NCBI GenBank assembly: GCA_013396915.1
Contig: VWZL01003422.1
Location: 1 to 64,000, forward strand
Source: Stercorarius parasiticus
Taxonomy: Eukaryota; Chordata; Aves; Charadriiformes; Stercorariidae
Direction of reading: 5' to 3'
Length of the DNA stretch: 64,000 bases
In this document: positions 11,041-24,922 of the stretch, piece by piece
Layout of the letters: each line of letters begins with the position of its first letter
Position numbering within the stretch: the stretch's first letter is position 1
Program-made: the position numbers and the translations under genes
The notes under the pieces: model-generated
The model's database searches: none
What the model was told of the DNA's origin: nothing
The model's input: the letters and a program-made list of their open reading frames with translations, nothing else

Positions 11041-13691
11041 GTAAATGTTGTACATGAAATGCAAGATGTTGGAAATAGTGAAACAGATGCCTGTCTCTAA
11101 TACCGCCAGCAAGATGAGGTTTCCATGAAGAATATATCAGAATAAACCAGCTGCTAGAGCTGGGAATAAAGCTGACAAGAAATGGCCCTGGAGACCTTTT
11201 CAGGTCTGAAATAGAAGCTGCTAAATATTAGGGAGATGTTAATTGTTTAACCATCCTTAGACCATTGTGGCTACAGCAACACTGCTGTGACAGCAGCAGC
11301 ACAGGCATTTGCTAACCTCTTTCTCTGTAACTCCACTGGGATATGTTAGCCCCTCGTTACCCTGCTCTCATCTGCCTTCTAAAATGCAGAATGTTCATAT
11401 AAAGACATTTAAAAAAAATATATCCAGAATTGATTTTACATGATGGACGTGTCTGTCAAATTTAGGAAGGTGGCCAAAAGGCTAACAGAACTGAAGAACA
11501 ATTGAATACAAGCGTTTTTCAGTGCCAAGTGATCTGCTGTGACCTGGAGTATTATTTTCACAGCAACCTTTTGTATGTCTGAACAAGAAACAGGATTCAT
11601 CAAGGTATGCAGGGGAGTGCCAGTGGGAGCAGTGGTGGCTTCAAGCCCCAGCAGTCAGGCACTTGGGTGGTTTTGACCTGTGCTTTTCCATAATCATTAT
11701 CTAGGTCCCTTCTGCTGTTCCTGCTTGGCCGAAGGACTGCAGTGTAACTGCTCCCTGCTGGGAGCAAGGACCTATTTGCATTATAGCATATGATTCCTTA
11801 ATAGAGGACTAGATTTGGTGTATTCATGTGATATGCAATACCTTTGAGACCTCTCCATCCAGCTTAGTTAAGATATTACACCAGCTGACAGTGCCCAAGA
11901 CTGTGTAGAAATCTGTCAGCCAGCAGTCCTAACTGCAAAGCTGTTTCCTACAGAATTAGGCAGGGCCAAAATCTGCTGAGCCTCAGAGACTGGAGCATTG
12001 CTCCTCTTTTCCACAAAGCTGAAGTTGATTCGATGCACACTGAGGAGCTGGGTCACAGCTGAACTTTGTAAACAGGTGTGAAGCCACCGCATGAATGGCT
12101 TTGCACCTGATTACACCAGGAGGGGCTTGGCCCTCTCTCCTCCTATTTCCTCTTAGTTTAACTGCAAAGTTAAAAGTAGTGTTTATTCCATGGTACTAGC
12201 CTGATTTCACTAGTTTATACTGCAGACTATTGGTGGGAAGTACCTAGGCACGTAAATTTTAATGATAGATATTTCAATTAACATGCTTGCATGTTTTATT
12301 GTGTTGTTTTGTTATGCTTGTGCAGTTTGTAAAGGGCCAGGGCATCCCAAAAGAAGGAACATAATGTTAATCTGTATTATTATATACCTTCTAGTGTCAG
12401 ACTCAAGGAAATCTCAAATGTACCTCTATTCTTTAAGAACAACAGCAAAGAATCAGCCCTCTAGGAAAACTCAGGAAAGCAATAAATAAGCTTTTTCCAA
12501 TTTTGATAATGAAACTGCAAGGAGATAATTCATAAGCATGGTGGACATGCCCTATAGCCTGTGCCAGCAGTCCCCAGATGCTGGGGGGCCAGGCTGGTAC
12601 CCACTGGGCTTGGGTGTTTGTGGTCTATGCTGGAGGTCTGTCCTTACCATGAGGAGGCGGTGGGGATGGAGAGGGCTAAGGAGGCTGGGATGCTGGAGGC
12701 TGCAAGAGGGATGAGAAGGATATGGGCAAGTCGATAAAATTTGGAGGAGAAAAGCCAGTCCCAAGCAATAGGAAGTGAAGGCAAGAGCAGCAAGACCTAC
12801 CTAAGAAGCCTTATGGAGGCGGTTTTGGTAGCGTTTCTAGGAGGGGACTGATTCCAACTTTAATAAAGCTCTGATCACAACCTTTTTCCGAGGCTTTTAC
12901 AGGACAATGCATCTTAGTGTTGCCACAAAATTGGGCCTTGAAATGCTCTATGCAGCCTCTCTGTTGGCAGCCACATCATCCCAATCAATAACATAAGTCC
13001 GTCAGCCTTCTAGAAGCACTTAGTAGTTTGGGCACAATCAGGCCTGTTCAAACGCAGACCCAGAGCGTTGCAAGTTTAATAGCAATTGCTCTTGTCCCTG
13101 ACTGGTATGAGCTGAACCTCTGCTGGCGTTAATGGACTGTGCTGATCTGAATGAATTCAGGACCTGATAGTAAAGCTTTTCTTGAAAACCCATTTTAGGA
13201 GATGCTGCTGCTGTTAACGTGGGACTGTATCTCTATCTTGAATATAAATGCAGAGTTGACTGCTATTAAATACACAAGTGATTGAATCATATAGCAATAG
13301 CAGCATGCAATTGTCAGCTCCTCTGCGGTCACTGTGCACTTCAGACTGATGGCTCTGGGGGCTCACAGCTTAGCAGGGGGTATCCCTGGAGCAGGAAAAG
13401 CCCATACTTTGCAAGGAAGTGGGGTTTGGGAAACAGCAACCCTTTTCTCACAACCAAAATGGACCACAGCCAGGTGTTTGGGATGTGAGTTCATCTCATG
13501 CAGTATCTGCTGAAAATGTACAGCAGAGCTCTGGCTGTTTGGTTATTAATGATCCTGGCTGTATTCTCTTTGTGGAGCGAGTCCTGCATCCCGGGACCAA
13601 GCTCTAAGGTAATTAGAGCATCACTGTCCCCACCACCAGTGCTCGTGCACTGTCTCGACAAGGGGAGAAGAGACACTGGAAGTCTCAGCTT
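11041..13691. other. Gene-less stretch, nothing recognised
   Basis: About 2.6 kb with no frame above 75 codons, no repeat that I recognise and no convincing exon. An A-run followed by 'tatat' lies near 11410. Confidence 0.6.
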
Positions 13692-13788
13692 TCATAGAAT
13701 GGTTTGGGTTGGAAGGGACCTTCAAGATCATCTTGTTCCAGCCCCCTTGCCATGGGCAGGGACACCTTCCACTAGACCAGGTTGCTCC
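13692..13788 (-). mobile_element. CR1 LINE 3' tail, short
   Basis: On the plus strand the text begins 'tcatagaatggtttgggttg', continues with the 'gaagggaccttcaagatcat' block and ends near 'actagaccaggttgctc'. This is the reverse complement of the standard avian CR1 3' UTR and tail. Only about 97 bp remain and no ORF2 sequence is included. It is a common dead insertion. Confidence 0.95.
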
Positions 13789-16700
13789 TTTAGGGTACCT
13801 GACCCAGCTCGGATCAGACACCTCCGCAGTGCCAGGGTATTGCTCTTGCTCCAGGAGCAGATAGCCCGCAGCCCTGGGCTTTGTTATGCCCCAGAGTCCA
13901 GTTCCCCATCCTCCCTACTTGGACCCTAGTTAGAAAAACTCAAAGTGCCTCACACCCCTTGAAGGTGTTTTACACATGAGAGTTGACTCACCTGCACCTA
14001 AAGGCAGGTGATTGAGTCCTGAGTATTTGTCTAGAAAAATAGAACAACAATAATGAGGTGGTTGGTAAAGGTTTAAAGAGGTAGCTTTGAAGATAGGATT
14101 TTATCTTAAAAAAAGGGGGTGTGTGGAGGATGAAGCAGATGGCTGTGAAGGACAGATATAAGGAGAAGCCTGTAGCATTTGTATTTGCAGTCCTTCCATT
14201 TTTTTGCTTCATTATCTGTCTGGAAGGTGATGGAGAAATACAGAAACCAAAGAGTTGTTTGCTTTTAAAATATTGTAATCTTTAGCTCGAAGGTTGGGAG
14301 AGCCCTGCATTGGCCCTAAGCCACGTGTTTTGGTTTGGTTTTACTTGGGGGGTAGCAGGGAAGGATAATTGTCTTTTTTTTTTTCCCCCTCACTGAGGTG
14401 AGCCTTGTTGCAAAAATTCTTCCAAGATGAAACTCCCTTGGGCTTGTCATAGTTACACTGGGAATAAACACCATGTGTGGTGTACAGGGCATCAGGCAAG
14501 ATATATAGCAGGCCTTTAGCAGTGATTTCTTTGTTATGTTTAACCTACCACGCAGGGATTTCACAATTATTGCAGAACATAACTCAGTGTTGAAGTGATC
14601 CAACAAAATTTATTATATAAATCTTTACAAAGACAAGGGACAAAAAGGAGGGCAGTGCACTTAGGAGTCTGAATGCTGGGCATAGAGAGCAAGTGGTTTA
14701 TCTCCACTGAGCAAAGCTCTGCAGCAAATCCTGTATACATCAGCGCAACTGACAGCAGAGCTACAAGAGCCCTCTGTGTCTTGGCCAGCAATCTCCATAG
14801 CCCAGGTAGCATTTTCTTTTAACCTTATCATAACAAGTGTATCTTGACTTACTGTTAGCACTGTAGGAATTGTTGGGTTTAAAACTCTTGGTCGCTAACG
14901 AACAGTGACACTGCTTTGGGTCAACTTGAGTGTTTACTCTCCAAATCTGCTCTATGCAAAGAACAAAACAAAAATGCTAGTTTGGAGTTGAACAAAATAG
15001 TTTTGCTCTTCTAAATGGCCATTACTGGGACAGCAGCTCTTTGCCCCATTCTCCTGTGGAAGTTGGGCTTGGTGTCACCGTGGCCTCCAAGGCAGGACTT
15101 GGGTTGTTCTGCTGGAGGCCAGGCTTGGTGCACGGTGAAAAGAAGCCTCCTTTTCCATTTGGAAGAAGGGTGGTGTATCAGTAATGAATTTGAGACCATC
15201 TTTTCTCTATCTTTCCATTGCTTTGTTGGGCAAGTGAAAATACTGGCAGGGTCGTATACCTTGCCTTCTGAGAGACACGTGTTCTGTCCTGGCTTTGTTT
15301 CCATGATGCCAGACAAATTCTTGCTTATAGATCATGCCGAGCTGAAGTTCATTTGGGTATCAAAACTCCTGTTAATATACAGAGTATACCCTTATACTTC
15401 CAAATATCAGCTTATCACCTACTTAGAGACAAGACACAAAAGAGCAACTCTGCCAAGGGAAATGAGATGAGATTCCCATGCCACTGAATGAAATATTATC
15501 TTGTGTAAACCGGACAAAATGTGAGTCCTGAACCCACGTTCAAACAAACTACAGCTTTTTCAAAGCAGCACTACAAAGTGCCTTCTCTTTTTTTCATTTC
15601 CCCTAGACAAAGCACTTATCGTGGAAGTGAGGATGAGAACAAACAGGCCACCCTATCAGTCTGCTACCAGATCAAACCTGGTAGGAAGCCCGACTTACAG
15701 CCGGCTTGTTACAATGGCCAAAGGAGGTGAGACCAGAGCCCAGCTCCCAAATTCCAGCTGTGCAACCAGATCCAGGAGGAGTTCAGAGCAATTTCTACCT
15801 GAACACACTTCTCTTTTCCACCAGAGGCTATATCCAGTGGACTTTGTAAATTTGTCTAAGTTGGTGCAAAAAACAGTTCTGGCCTCTACAGCAGCTAGTG
15901 GCACGCGGTTGCACAATTGCACTGTATGTGAAAACGCACACGGTTAGTTAAGCTGCAGATATTGCTCCGTGTTGAGCAAACCACACCCCAAGACCTTGTT
16001 TATAACAAGATGGGGAGGGACCACATTTGAAGACTGTTTCATGGCAACTGAAATCATAATTAGCACAGCTATCTTCATATGTTGCAAGATAATTTCTCTT
16101 CCGGAGGGGGTGGATGTTAAAGGATATGTAAATAATAAATTAAAACGAAGGGCTCATTACTAGCTTGCTCTCTAGCTGTGACTTGGTAGACAAACTTGGA
16201 TAACGTACATTCTTGAGTTGTTGCTGCAAATTAAAGTAGAAAAAGACGTGTTTTGGAAAAAGATATTCTGCTGCTTTCTGGTTCATGCGTCATCATTTTC
16301 AAAGGGAAAAGTCGCAACTGCCTGACTTCTTGAGCTGGGCGTGAACTAAGCAACCAGTTCAGTGCAGTGAAGGCAATGGTACGTACGGTCCATCAGTTCT
16401 CAAGCATGGCTGAGAGCAAAAGTCAGTGACAGCACAGCAACCTTTATGGTATTAGTTATAATTATAGGCTGCCGTTCTTTGTCAGAACGTGAGGAAAAAT
16501 CAAATATTTACTATTGAGGATCAATGGACAAGCAAGAGCTTTTGTTGAGTGTGTGCGTGCAGAGTGGGCCCAGTCCTGCACTCTTGAACAAGCTGACCTG
16601 AAAGGTGTCAGCACCTGCTCCTGCTCTTTGTCAGTAGATGCAAGAGACACAGCGACCATGTAGAAAGGTCCAGAGCTGACAACACGCCGGAGCTGACTTC

Positions 16701-18540
16701 AGAGCTTTTTGTATTTTTAGCATTGCTGGTGGCAGAGATACCAACAGCAGAATGATCCCAGCTCCCTTCGAGTGAGAAATGATTCACGCTCTGTAAAAAT
16801 AAAGTTTGATGCAAGCAGCCCTGTATCCTCTGAAATGAGAACTGCAGCTCTTGAACTTTTAAAAGGGCCTTTTTTTCCATTTTTTTAGAAAGACTTGCAG
16901 AGTTTTACTGTTAGTTTGGATTACCTGTTTCTGGTCAGCTCTCCTGGACAGTATTTTCTGGGGGCACTCTGTTCTGCTCTGGCCTGGCACTGAATCTGAG
17001 CATTACGAGATTTTAAACTCAGATCCACTTTGTCATCCCCAATATTGGTGTGAATTATTCTCTTCTCCACTTCAGCCAGATGTTGGTCCCTTCAATAACG
17101 AACCCTGTAGTAGTTAATGCGTCACTCCGACCATTCCTCTGATGTGTAATCAGAGAGACAGCGTGAGCTTGTGATACCAGAGCATCTTGTCCCTGGCCAT
17201 CTGCTCTGGGTGCTTTTTGAGGCAGAGAAAAGATCTATTTCCAGACAAGTGGCACTTGCTTTCAGTGGGAGAATCTGGATCTTTAGCAAAAGGGTTTACA
17301 TAGACTTGAAATAAAGAAGGGGGAGGGAGCGTGAGTGGGGAAAAAATATTTTAGTAACTCTTGTGGTGGTTTATATTTCAACAAATGGCATGCGCATACC
17401 ATACAAAGGCAGCTGTAGAAACAGCATTCAGAGAGCTGATACCTCTTTTAATTCATTAGTTACTTGAGCTGTATAAAAGGACATTCACAGATGAGCCACG
17501 AGTACAGGATTTTAGCACAAAATACTGGTACTGAGTCTCCACACCTTTGGAAGTTGTTAGTCTTATCTAAACACTTTTCCTTGTAGCAACGTATCTTACG
17601 CAAGGTCCCTCCTCGGAGGCTCCATCTGCACTGTGGGACTGAGATCAAGGCCCGGGTTTTTCCTTGGGATCTGCTGGGATGAGGTTTGACGAGGAATGCA
17701 GTGTTCTCACCTAGAGTTGTGCAGCCCCGCGCAAACGCCTTGAAACAACTGGAGCCAGTTCGTTGCATTTTCACATGCAGGGAAATACACACTCCTGGAA
17801 AATCAAGGCTGCTTGTTCCGTGCCTGCTCCATAGTACAGAGCTGCTTTGCGTGTGTTCGTATGCAAGGCAGATGAAATGACTCAGCACCAGGAACTGAAA
17901 TAATGATTCAACTAAAAGTTTAAACAAAAGTTGCAGGATGGCAAAAAAGCCTTGCGTGGACTTTCTGCTGTTCCAACAACTACTTATGACCTTTCATACA
18001 GTCAGATAAGCGGCTTTATCAGACAAAAACCTGAAGCAGGAACTCAGCTTGTTAACAGAATCACTTGGGTTGCAAGTGACATTTCTTTCCTTTCCCTTTA
18101 CAGCTTGCTTGCCACATTTTAAATGGCAACATTTATTCTGAGAAGAGTTGACTGAGATTTTAGCCACATCGTTGATTTATGCACCAGATACCGTCAAATT
18201 GTATTTGTGTTAAGGAATGAGCCGTAAGCAGGGAACTGGAAACTGTGGCTTAAAAGGTGAATATCTTCTGAATATCTAGGTTCAGATCTTAGGTCACAGC
18301 TTAAAATGAGTATTAACAACTCCTAGAAGTCTACAGGGGTGTGTGTTTCTTTTCTTTTCTTTAATTATTATTTTATTTTTAAATCCAGTCAAGTAAACCA
18401 GTGCACAGTTGGCACTGTTGAGGACAGGACAGAGACTGGCTGATAAGTCAGGTCAGACTCTGCATCTGCAGAGCAGCATAAAACCGTATAGAAGAGGTTC
18501 AGTTTACCAATTGCTTTATTAGATTTATTTGTTCATCTGG
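13789..18540. other. Gene-less stretch, nothing recognised
   Basis: About 4.7 kb. It holds an 11-T run (14374-14384) and several frames up to 155 codons on either strand (for example 17460-17927 minus and 15015-15470 plus). None has recognisable motifs or plausible composition. 'tcagtgggagaatctggatc' near 17262 may be a scrap of the same old repeat as at 22174, too short to annotate. Confidence 0.55.
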
Positions 18541-18638
18541 GACTTTGAGCAACCTGAAAGATATCTCTGCCCATGGCAGGAGGGTTGGACTAGATGATCT
18601 TTAAAGGTCCCTTCCAACCCAAACCATTCTATGATTCC
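18541..18638 (+). mobile_element. CR1 LINE 3' tail, short
   Basis: Plus-strand CR1 tail. 'tttgagcaacctg' and 'ctgcccatggcagg' are followed by 'gttggactagatgatcttta', then 'ggtcccttccaaccca', ending at 'attctatgattcc'. It contains only 3' UTR sequence. An upstream block of the usual consensus is shortened by a small internal deletion. Confidence 0.95.
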
Positions 18639-21600
18639 TCTCCATTACAGGTACAGCTTCATGAGGAGGAGGATGATGCCAATGTATGGAGTATTTTTAG
18701 GTTCTTCAGAACTCATTGGATCCTTTCCAAAAATCCCAAACTTTGTCAGTTGATCATTGGAACAGATTATATTTCCTCTCATCTATCTCGTTTAGAGAAG
18801 GGAAAACAAAATATGCAACAAGAAGAGTAAGGAAAGCAGGGAAAATGGCAACCCATTAGAGCTGCGTGCCTCAGGCAAACCTCAGAACGCTCCCAAATCT
18901 CAAATCTTTTTCCGAATCGTACAGATGTGAGTGGTTCTCAGTGCTCGTGCTTGTCTCAGTGCTTGTCTAGTTTGGGTGGCATGGGAGAGGGGGTTAGGCT
19001 TGAAAAACATCTATTTCCTTAGATACAATCTTAGAAATAGCTTAAAAATCCAGTTTGAGGTAGCTGCCTGTTTTGAAAAATTGCAACACGAGGAGCTAAA
19101 ACTTTGCCAAGTTGCGTGCAATAGAGAACAGACCAGGATGCTGAAAGGTCCTGGGCAGGCTGTACCAGTAACGTAATCTGTAACATAAAGGATATATTAT
19201 GTAAACATAACATTTACTGTAATGTAAAGTGTAGCTGAGAGTGTGTGATAGGTAGAGGGAGAACATTAAGCAGCTTCTGGTGTGTTTGCTCTGGAGAAAT
19301 TGCAAATGGATGCTAGAGAACCTGCTTCATGACTGCCATTTGGATTAGAAAGCCAGGCAGGTAAGTATTACTGTAGAAAATGATGAAGTGCTAAGACCCT
19401 CAGACATTTAGGCAATGTTCTTCGGGGAACCTACAGGACAAATAAAACCAAGCAGATACCCAGACAACTTCTTTACTTGAGAATATAACTCATCAGGGTC
19501 CTAGGAAAATTAAATTAAGCTGAGCATGTTGTTATCTGGACTGTTTCAGCTCCACAAAGATTACTTTAAAATACAGTTGCGTCAGCGCCACAAAGATTCC
19601 TTTAAAATCCAGTTGTTTCATTAAAATAATTTCTTTAATATTTTCAGCATCTTCATGAACAGAAATCTATGGCCTTTCTCATTCTGCAAATCACTTCTGA
19701 ATTCTGAGCTATTTATTTCTTCAAGAGCAGGTATTTTAGCACCATTTTGGTTTCTCCTCTGTCTCTTCTGCCTGTAGATTCAGCAATGCACCTGAGCATG
19801 TTAATTGAGGGGTATGTCTGCAAGGAGTTTCAGGACTATGGTCCTCTAGATAAGACTTTCCTGGGGCATTTATATGGAGGGGAAAGCTGAGTAGGTATTG
19901 AGGTAATTAAATTTCTGCAGGGCTACTTTGGGACAGAGTCAGGCTGGTGAGGAAAAACAGTGATCATTGCTTGGCTCAAGTCAGTCCCGTCAGCTCAAAG
20001 GTGGTAGTTAGGATTGGTGTTACCGCAGGGAAGGTGAAATATGTTGCCTTTTCTTTCACCCGACTGCCCAGTGAAAGCTGCTGTGTGAAGCTGGCAAAGT
20101 TTGCATGTCAATCGTGGTAGTAAAGTATGAGCATTCCTTTGGGTAGAGCCGTGTAATCACCTTGGAGGAAATAATTAATAAAACATCTTAACTATGTTCT
20201 AAGAGTAATGTAGTTCCTAAACCTTCCTATAAATGTAAAATCGCTGAAGGGGGTCTCTTCTTAAAAAGCCCTATATTCAGTTATTGCGATCAATAATTGT
20301 ATGAGTTGCAGAGTAGACACCAGACAAAATATTGACATCTTAGCTCCCAACCAGCCCTAGAAATGCCTGTCTTCCTCTTCTTTTGTCCTAAAGCAGTTTG
20401 CAAGTTGGGGAAGACTGTCTGGGCCCCATGGCATCCTCTTGAGCGGTCAGCTGATGTTTTTGGAGTCCAAATATCACAAAATTTGGAATAAAATATGGGA
20501 CCTTAAGTTAGAGCTTGTTGCATGTTGAGTACCAAAGCCATGGCCCAGCTCGGGCAGCTGCTGAGTGAGTCCTCCCTGTCCCCAGCTGGGAAGAGCAGTG
20601 GTTGCATCCAGTGCTTTTTGCAGGGTGCTGGTACAGGCCCAGTGCTCTGGGGTTGCACAGAGGGTAATCTAGATGCAGGAGATCGAAATCGAAGAACCAC
20701 CCAGCATGAAAGGCTAGCATGAAAGGTAGTTATCTGATATGATGGCAGTTAAAGTCTTTTCTGTGTAGTGCTCACATGACTAGCCAAAATAATTAGCACC
20801 ATGACTTCACAGCTCCGAGAGTAACTATATAAGCTGCTTTTGATAACGCGCTGATGTTGTGATGACACAAATTGGCGATGTATTTTCTGGGAAGTCTCAG
20901 GCTGGCTGCTACTCAGCTTGGGCTCTTCTTTGTGATCACCCTTGTTGGGCTTGACCTCTTGCTTTTCATTAATACCACTGTGTTAGTGGTATTGAGGAGA
21001 CACTGTTATTTCACATCCTTTCTTCATTTGGATTTCTTCATTTTGCTTTTTGTCATCTATGGAAACCGGTCTATTCTAACCCTGTCCTGGCTAGATCTCA
21101 TTTCGAGCCGATGTTCAAACGTACTCTACTGCCATGTGAGGCCAGCTAGTGAGTATTTGCCAAACAGAAGCCGGGCAAGCCACAACGGGCTGGATTTGAA
21201 TGAGTGAAGTAAAAATGGAAATTACAGGAATGTAATTTTGAATGTCCCGGTGAGTCACAATCTGTTTGTTAGCAACAGAATGGCTTTTAGAGACTGTCTG
21301 AAAACTTGGGAAGAAGAGTACGGGACATATCGCGTCACCTTTGCCCACACTGAGTAGACTGTTGTCCTGCTGCGAGACTTCAAAAGACATGTTGCCCAAT
21401 AAGAGTTGTGCTGGCAGAGTTGAGTTCAGAAACAGGGAAGGAATTGAGTATGTAGCCTTTGACTTGAAATACAAAAATCAGAGTACAGTTATCCTCCGTT
21501 TTCTTTTCTAGATAGATTTGTGGTATTTAAAAAGAGAGAAGAACACAGTGCTCTCTGATCTGGAAAAAGTTATACTTTGATATTAATCTGAAAGTAGACG

Positions 21601-22173
21601 GGAAGAAGACCCCTTTCCAAATGAAAGGTAGCTTTGTGGTTTATCCTTTAATAATCATCTTATCTTAACAGGGAGGCATAGCATCTGTGTGATGATTAAT
21701 CTCTGACTCTATTTGGTTACTGAATGTTATTCATTAAAAAAATGGCTTAAAGTAAACATATTGTACTGCCTCGGACAGATTCTGTTTGGGAACTCTTTCA
21801 TTTGAAGACCATATTTCCCTGGCACTTTTCAGTGGTAACTATACAGGAAATACGATTCTTAAAGTATTACCTGGCTGATGTGATTTTTTTATCGCTGCTT
21901 TCATTTTGGCCTTCTGTGCAGATGCTCTGAGAAAATGCAACCAGCACACAGCCTGTCTCTGTGCCACTCATTGCCACATTTGCTCTGAGCGTGGTCTTCA
22001 GAGGAACTTCTCCATAGCCACCAAGCACCGTGATTTTTTTTTTATTTTTTTTTAGCGTATGCGTGGTGCTCCCACCCACCCAAAGCATTTGGTTGGAGCA
22101 CTTTTGTAAATAGCGAGACTTGTGGGAACACAGAGTTTTCAGTGACCTAATGAGGAAGGAAGACACTAATGCC
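18639..22173. other. Gene-less stretch with a minor tandem repeat
   Basis: About 3.5 kb. It holds the 36-bp tandem duplication at 19541 (listed), a strong donor-like 'cagGTAAGTATT' at 19361 without a matching acceptor or frame, a 9-bp perfect stem with a five-base loop at 20971-20993, a 13-bp near-duplicate at 20703-20728, and two T tracts split by one A (22034-22053). The 111-codon frame at 20872 is leucine-rich but not recognisable. Confidence 0.5.
19541..19612. repeat. 36-bp tandem duplication, 2 copies
   Basis: Copies at 19541-19576 and 19577-19612 agree at 30 of 36 positions; both contain 'ccacaaagatt' followed by 'ctttaaaat'. A third copy may begin at 19613 but decays at once. The divergence makes it an old local duplication. 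Confidence 0.85.
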
Positions 22174-22253
22174 CTAGGTCTGATCCTGTCATTTTCGCTC
22201 ATGCTCAATGAGTTCTGTTGACTTGGAGAAACCAGGAGTACAGGCATGACTGG
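22174..22253. repeat. Old palindromic interspersed repeat, decayed
   Basis: The wording 'ggtctgatcctgtcatt', then 'gctcatgctcaatgagt', then 'tgttgacttggag' and 'catgactgggcc' resembles a palindromic repeat that I remember from archosaurs and turtles (a 'ctgatcctgc' arm, a 'cccattgacttcaatggg' centre, then the return arm). The assignment comes from memory of that consensus and is therefore tentative. Confidence 0.4.
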
Positions 22254-22683
22254 GCCACGCTACTAATGATACTACTCTTGGATTTCACATTCCTTTTTGC
22301 AATGCAAGACCGAGACTTTTAGTGAATTCTTTACAAGCTGGTTCATAGTCTCAGTTAAGCAACGCATCCGTTATTCATTGAGTTTATTATGACAGTTCCT
22401 AGGGACCAAGTAAGAGAAGGGCTTAGTTACGGTGGGCATCAGAGTCCCTGCCCCTGATCAGGTTGTATAGAAGAGGAGGGTGGGCAAGAGGGGTAAAGGG
22501 CTGGCTGCAAGGCACTTAGTTACAGACTCAGCCCTTTCCTCGTTCAGCAATGCATGTGCTTGAGCGCTATGTGAAATGGCAGCCTGATTTCTGCACTCTG
22601 TGATGTGGGGGCTGTAGAGGGGAACACGTGAAGTGTGTGAGAACACAACATGAATGGAGAGCAGAAAATTGCTCTGTTCCATA

Positions 22684-22726
22684 TTTCCCTTTCTTCTCTT
22701 TTTTTCTTCTTTTTTCCCCCTCCTCT
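22684..22726 (+). repeat. 43-nt pure pyrimidine tract
   Basis: An uninterrupted run of C and T with T-rich and C-rich parts. It could form triplex (H-)DNA or serve as a long branch/pyrimidine tract of a distant acceptor, but no AG-exon follows directly. Confidence 0.85.
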
Positions 22727-24922
22727 AATGCCTGCCGCCTTCTTCTGATCTAGCTTCTTTTTGTGTTGTCTTTGGAAATCAGCTGGGCTACCTTAGTGAA
22801 ATGGTTACTTTCAGGGTGTGATGACTTAGAAGCCAAGGCAAGTCCTGGTGAGCAGAGAGGCCAGATGTGGATGTGAGACAGGCCGGTGGCTCCTGGGCTC
22901 ACAGCCTTCCTGAAGGCCGGGGGAACACGAAAGGCTGAGGCTGTCATGGGGCTGTAGTATTGTTTGTAGCTGAGTTGGTTTAATTTCTACAGCATGATCA
23001 CTAAGGCATGCCACCTGTGTGCGTTGGCCTTGTGTAGGGTAGGTGGGAGAAGCCCTGGTTTTGGGAAAGCCAACCTGCTGGATCCAAGTGCACCTTTTTC
23101 ACGAGCACATACAAATCTGTACTTGACTCCGCTCTCTAGCTGGTGTGAGTCTGGATGAGTGGTAAGGAGGAAGCATCCAGCAACTTTACAGGGTCTTCCT
23201 TACTCTGTGTAGTCCCATTCAATTGGGGCTCGGTGGTGCACACCACAGTGTCATACTGGGATGTGCTGCTCAGAGAGCTGTACTGCTCAGCATTGCGTGA
23301 GCACCGGCGGGGTTGTCTCCAGGGGAGCTCATGTTCCTTTCATGGGACCCAGTGACTGGCATGACTTGGGACCTCATGCCATGAGCACTCTGGAGATTCT
23401 TCTTTTGGTACCTTGGGGTGATCCTAACAGCAGGTGCAGGTGTAAAAGGCTCGCTTTGTTGAGTTGCTGCTCACTGCTGCTCTTGCTGCCCAGGGCTTAG
23501 GCTGTCAATGCAGTATCCACCCAGCCAAGCCTTCTTTTTCTTTCTGCTTTAGGGGCATCCAAGTTCAGCTCCCTGGGGCAGAGCCCATGGACTCAGAGGT
23601 GCAAAGGTTCAACTGCTGTGAACTCTGTCCTGATTTTGGCAGTCCTCCTTAAGTGTCTAAGGGCTTTTGATGTATAACCTAGGTATGTGGTAGCTAGTGT
23701 TACCTGTAGCCAGATCTGCACTTTACAGTTCTTCAGGGATCTGTCCTCCACCTTTGTGTTTTACAGAGCCCTCCAGGCTTCACGTCTTTCTCACCCCACT
23801 AGCTGTGATTTACTGTTTCTGACTTAAAATAGCCTTCTAGACCATGGATGCACTGTATGCTACAGCACACGCCTGTGGACGTGCAGCTGGGGGCTTTTAT
23901 TGTCTGTTTCCCTGCTCGTCCTGCTGCAGAAACACAAGAAGGACCTCCCTGCAGTACTCTGACCCCAGAGGAGTGCGCTCAGCTGCTGGGACATGGCTGT
24001 TGGGATCCCTTCGGCAGCGCAGGTAGTGTCAAAGTTGTTTAGAGCACCCAGTGCTCTTGTGCAGATGTTGGAGTCAAGATTTGGGTGGGGGTTATCTTAA
24101 CTACAGATTTGCCATCCTATGAATTCTGCTGGAGTTTGGGAAGTTTGGCATCACAGTATGCAGAAGGAGTTCAGACCATTTTTTTAACAAAGTAATGGCC
24201 TTTTCTTCTTTCAGTCTGCTGCTAATAAACTTGTAAACTAAAGAGAAAAGAGTAAATTGGGAACGGGTCCAGTGGAGCCAATGGAAATGGGCAGACACAA
24301 AGCAGGAGTCAACAAAGTTGACTTTTGAGTCCAGTATTGGACTTTGAGGCTCATCTTCTTCTGTGAGGTTAGGGGGTGGTAGGTTTGCCTCAATTCCTGC
24401 TGAACTCCTGCAGAAAAAATATCCATTTTCTTCTATTTCTATGGCATCATAACACTGATCTAAATTGGAGCAGCACATGCCAAGAAGTTATCTTTCCATG
24501 GAGAACTTGTTAAAATGCTTTTTATGGCCATTTTCCCTATGGCTAGAGATCCTTTTAGGATTTTCCTTTTTAAGGGGCACAGTAAGTTACTGTGTGAGGC
24601 CCTCTGCAGCCTGTGCCAATGCTAGCCTGCCTGTCAGAAAGTGGAAACCAGAGGGGCCAGCCGGCAGGTCCCCTGAAGCACAGTGCCACCATGTTGGCTG
24701 CTTACAGCCAACCACTGGGGAAGATGACAGGGCGACACAATGGTCTGACTCATTTTCCAAGCTGCCCCCTTTACATTATTGAAACTGTTGGCAAAGACTA
24801 AAAATGCGGCCCGTAACAAAATAAATGGATAATTGTGGCTGGGCAGTGGGGGATGAGTGCATGTCGATCAGTTAGTTAGCATGCCTTTTAAATTTATTTT
24901 TTTTCTTCTTTCTGTGTTTTAG

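Noticed and set aside
15015..15470. 151-codon plus-strand frame starting with a hydrophobic stretch
   Set aside because: A signal-peptide-like start is weak evidence. The remainder matches nothing that I know, and no promoter or exon structure supports it.
17460..17927. 155-codon minus-strand frame
   Set aside because: No recognised motif, no splice support and a cysteine/serine-rich low-information composition.
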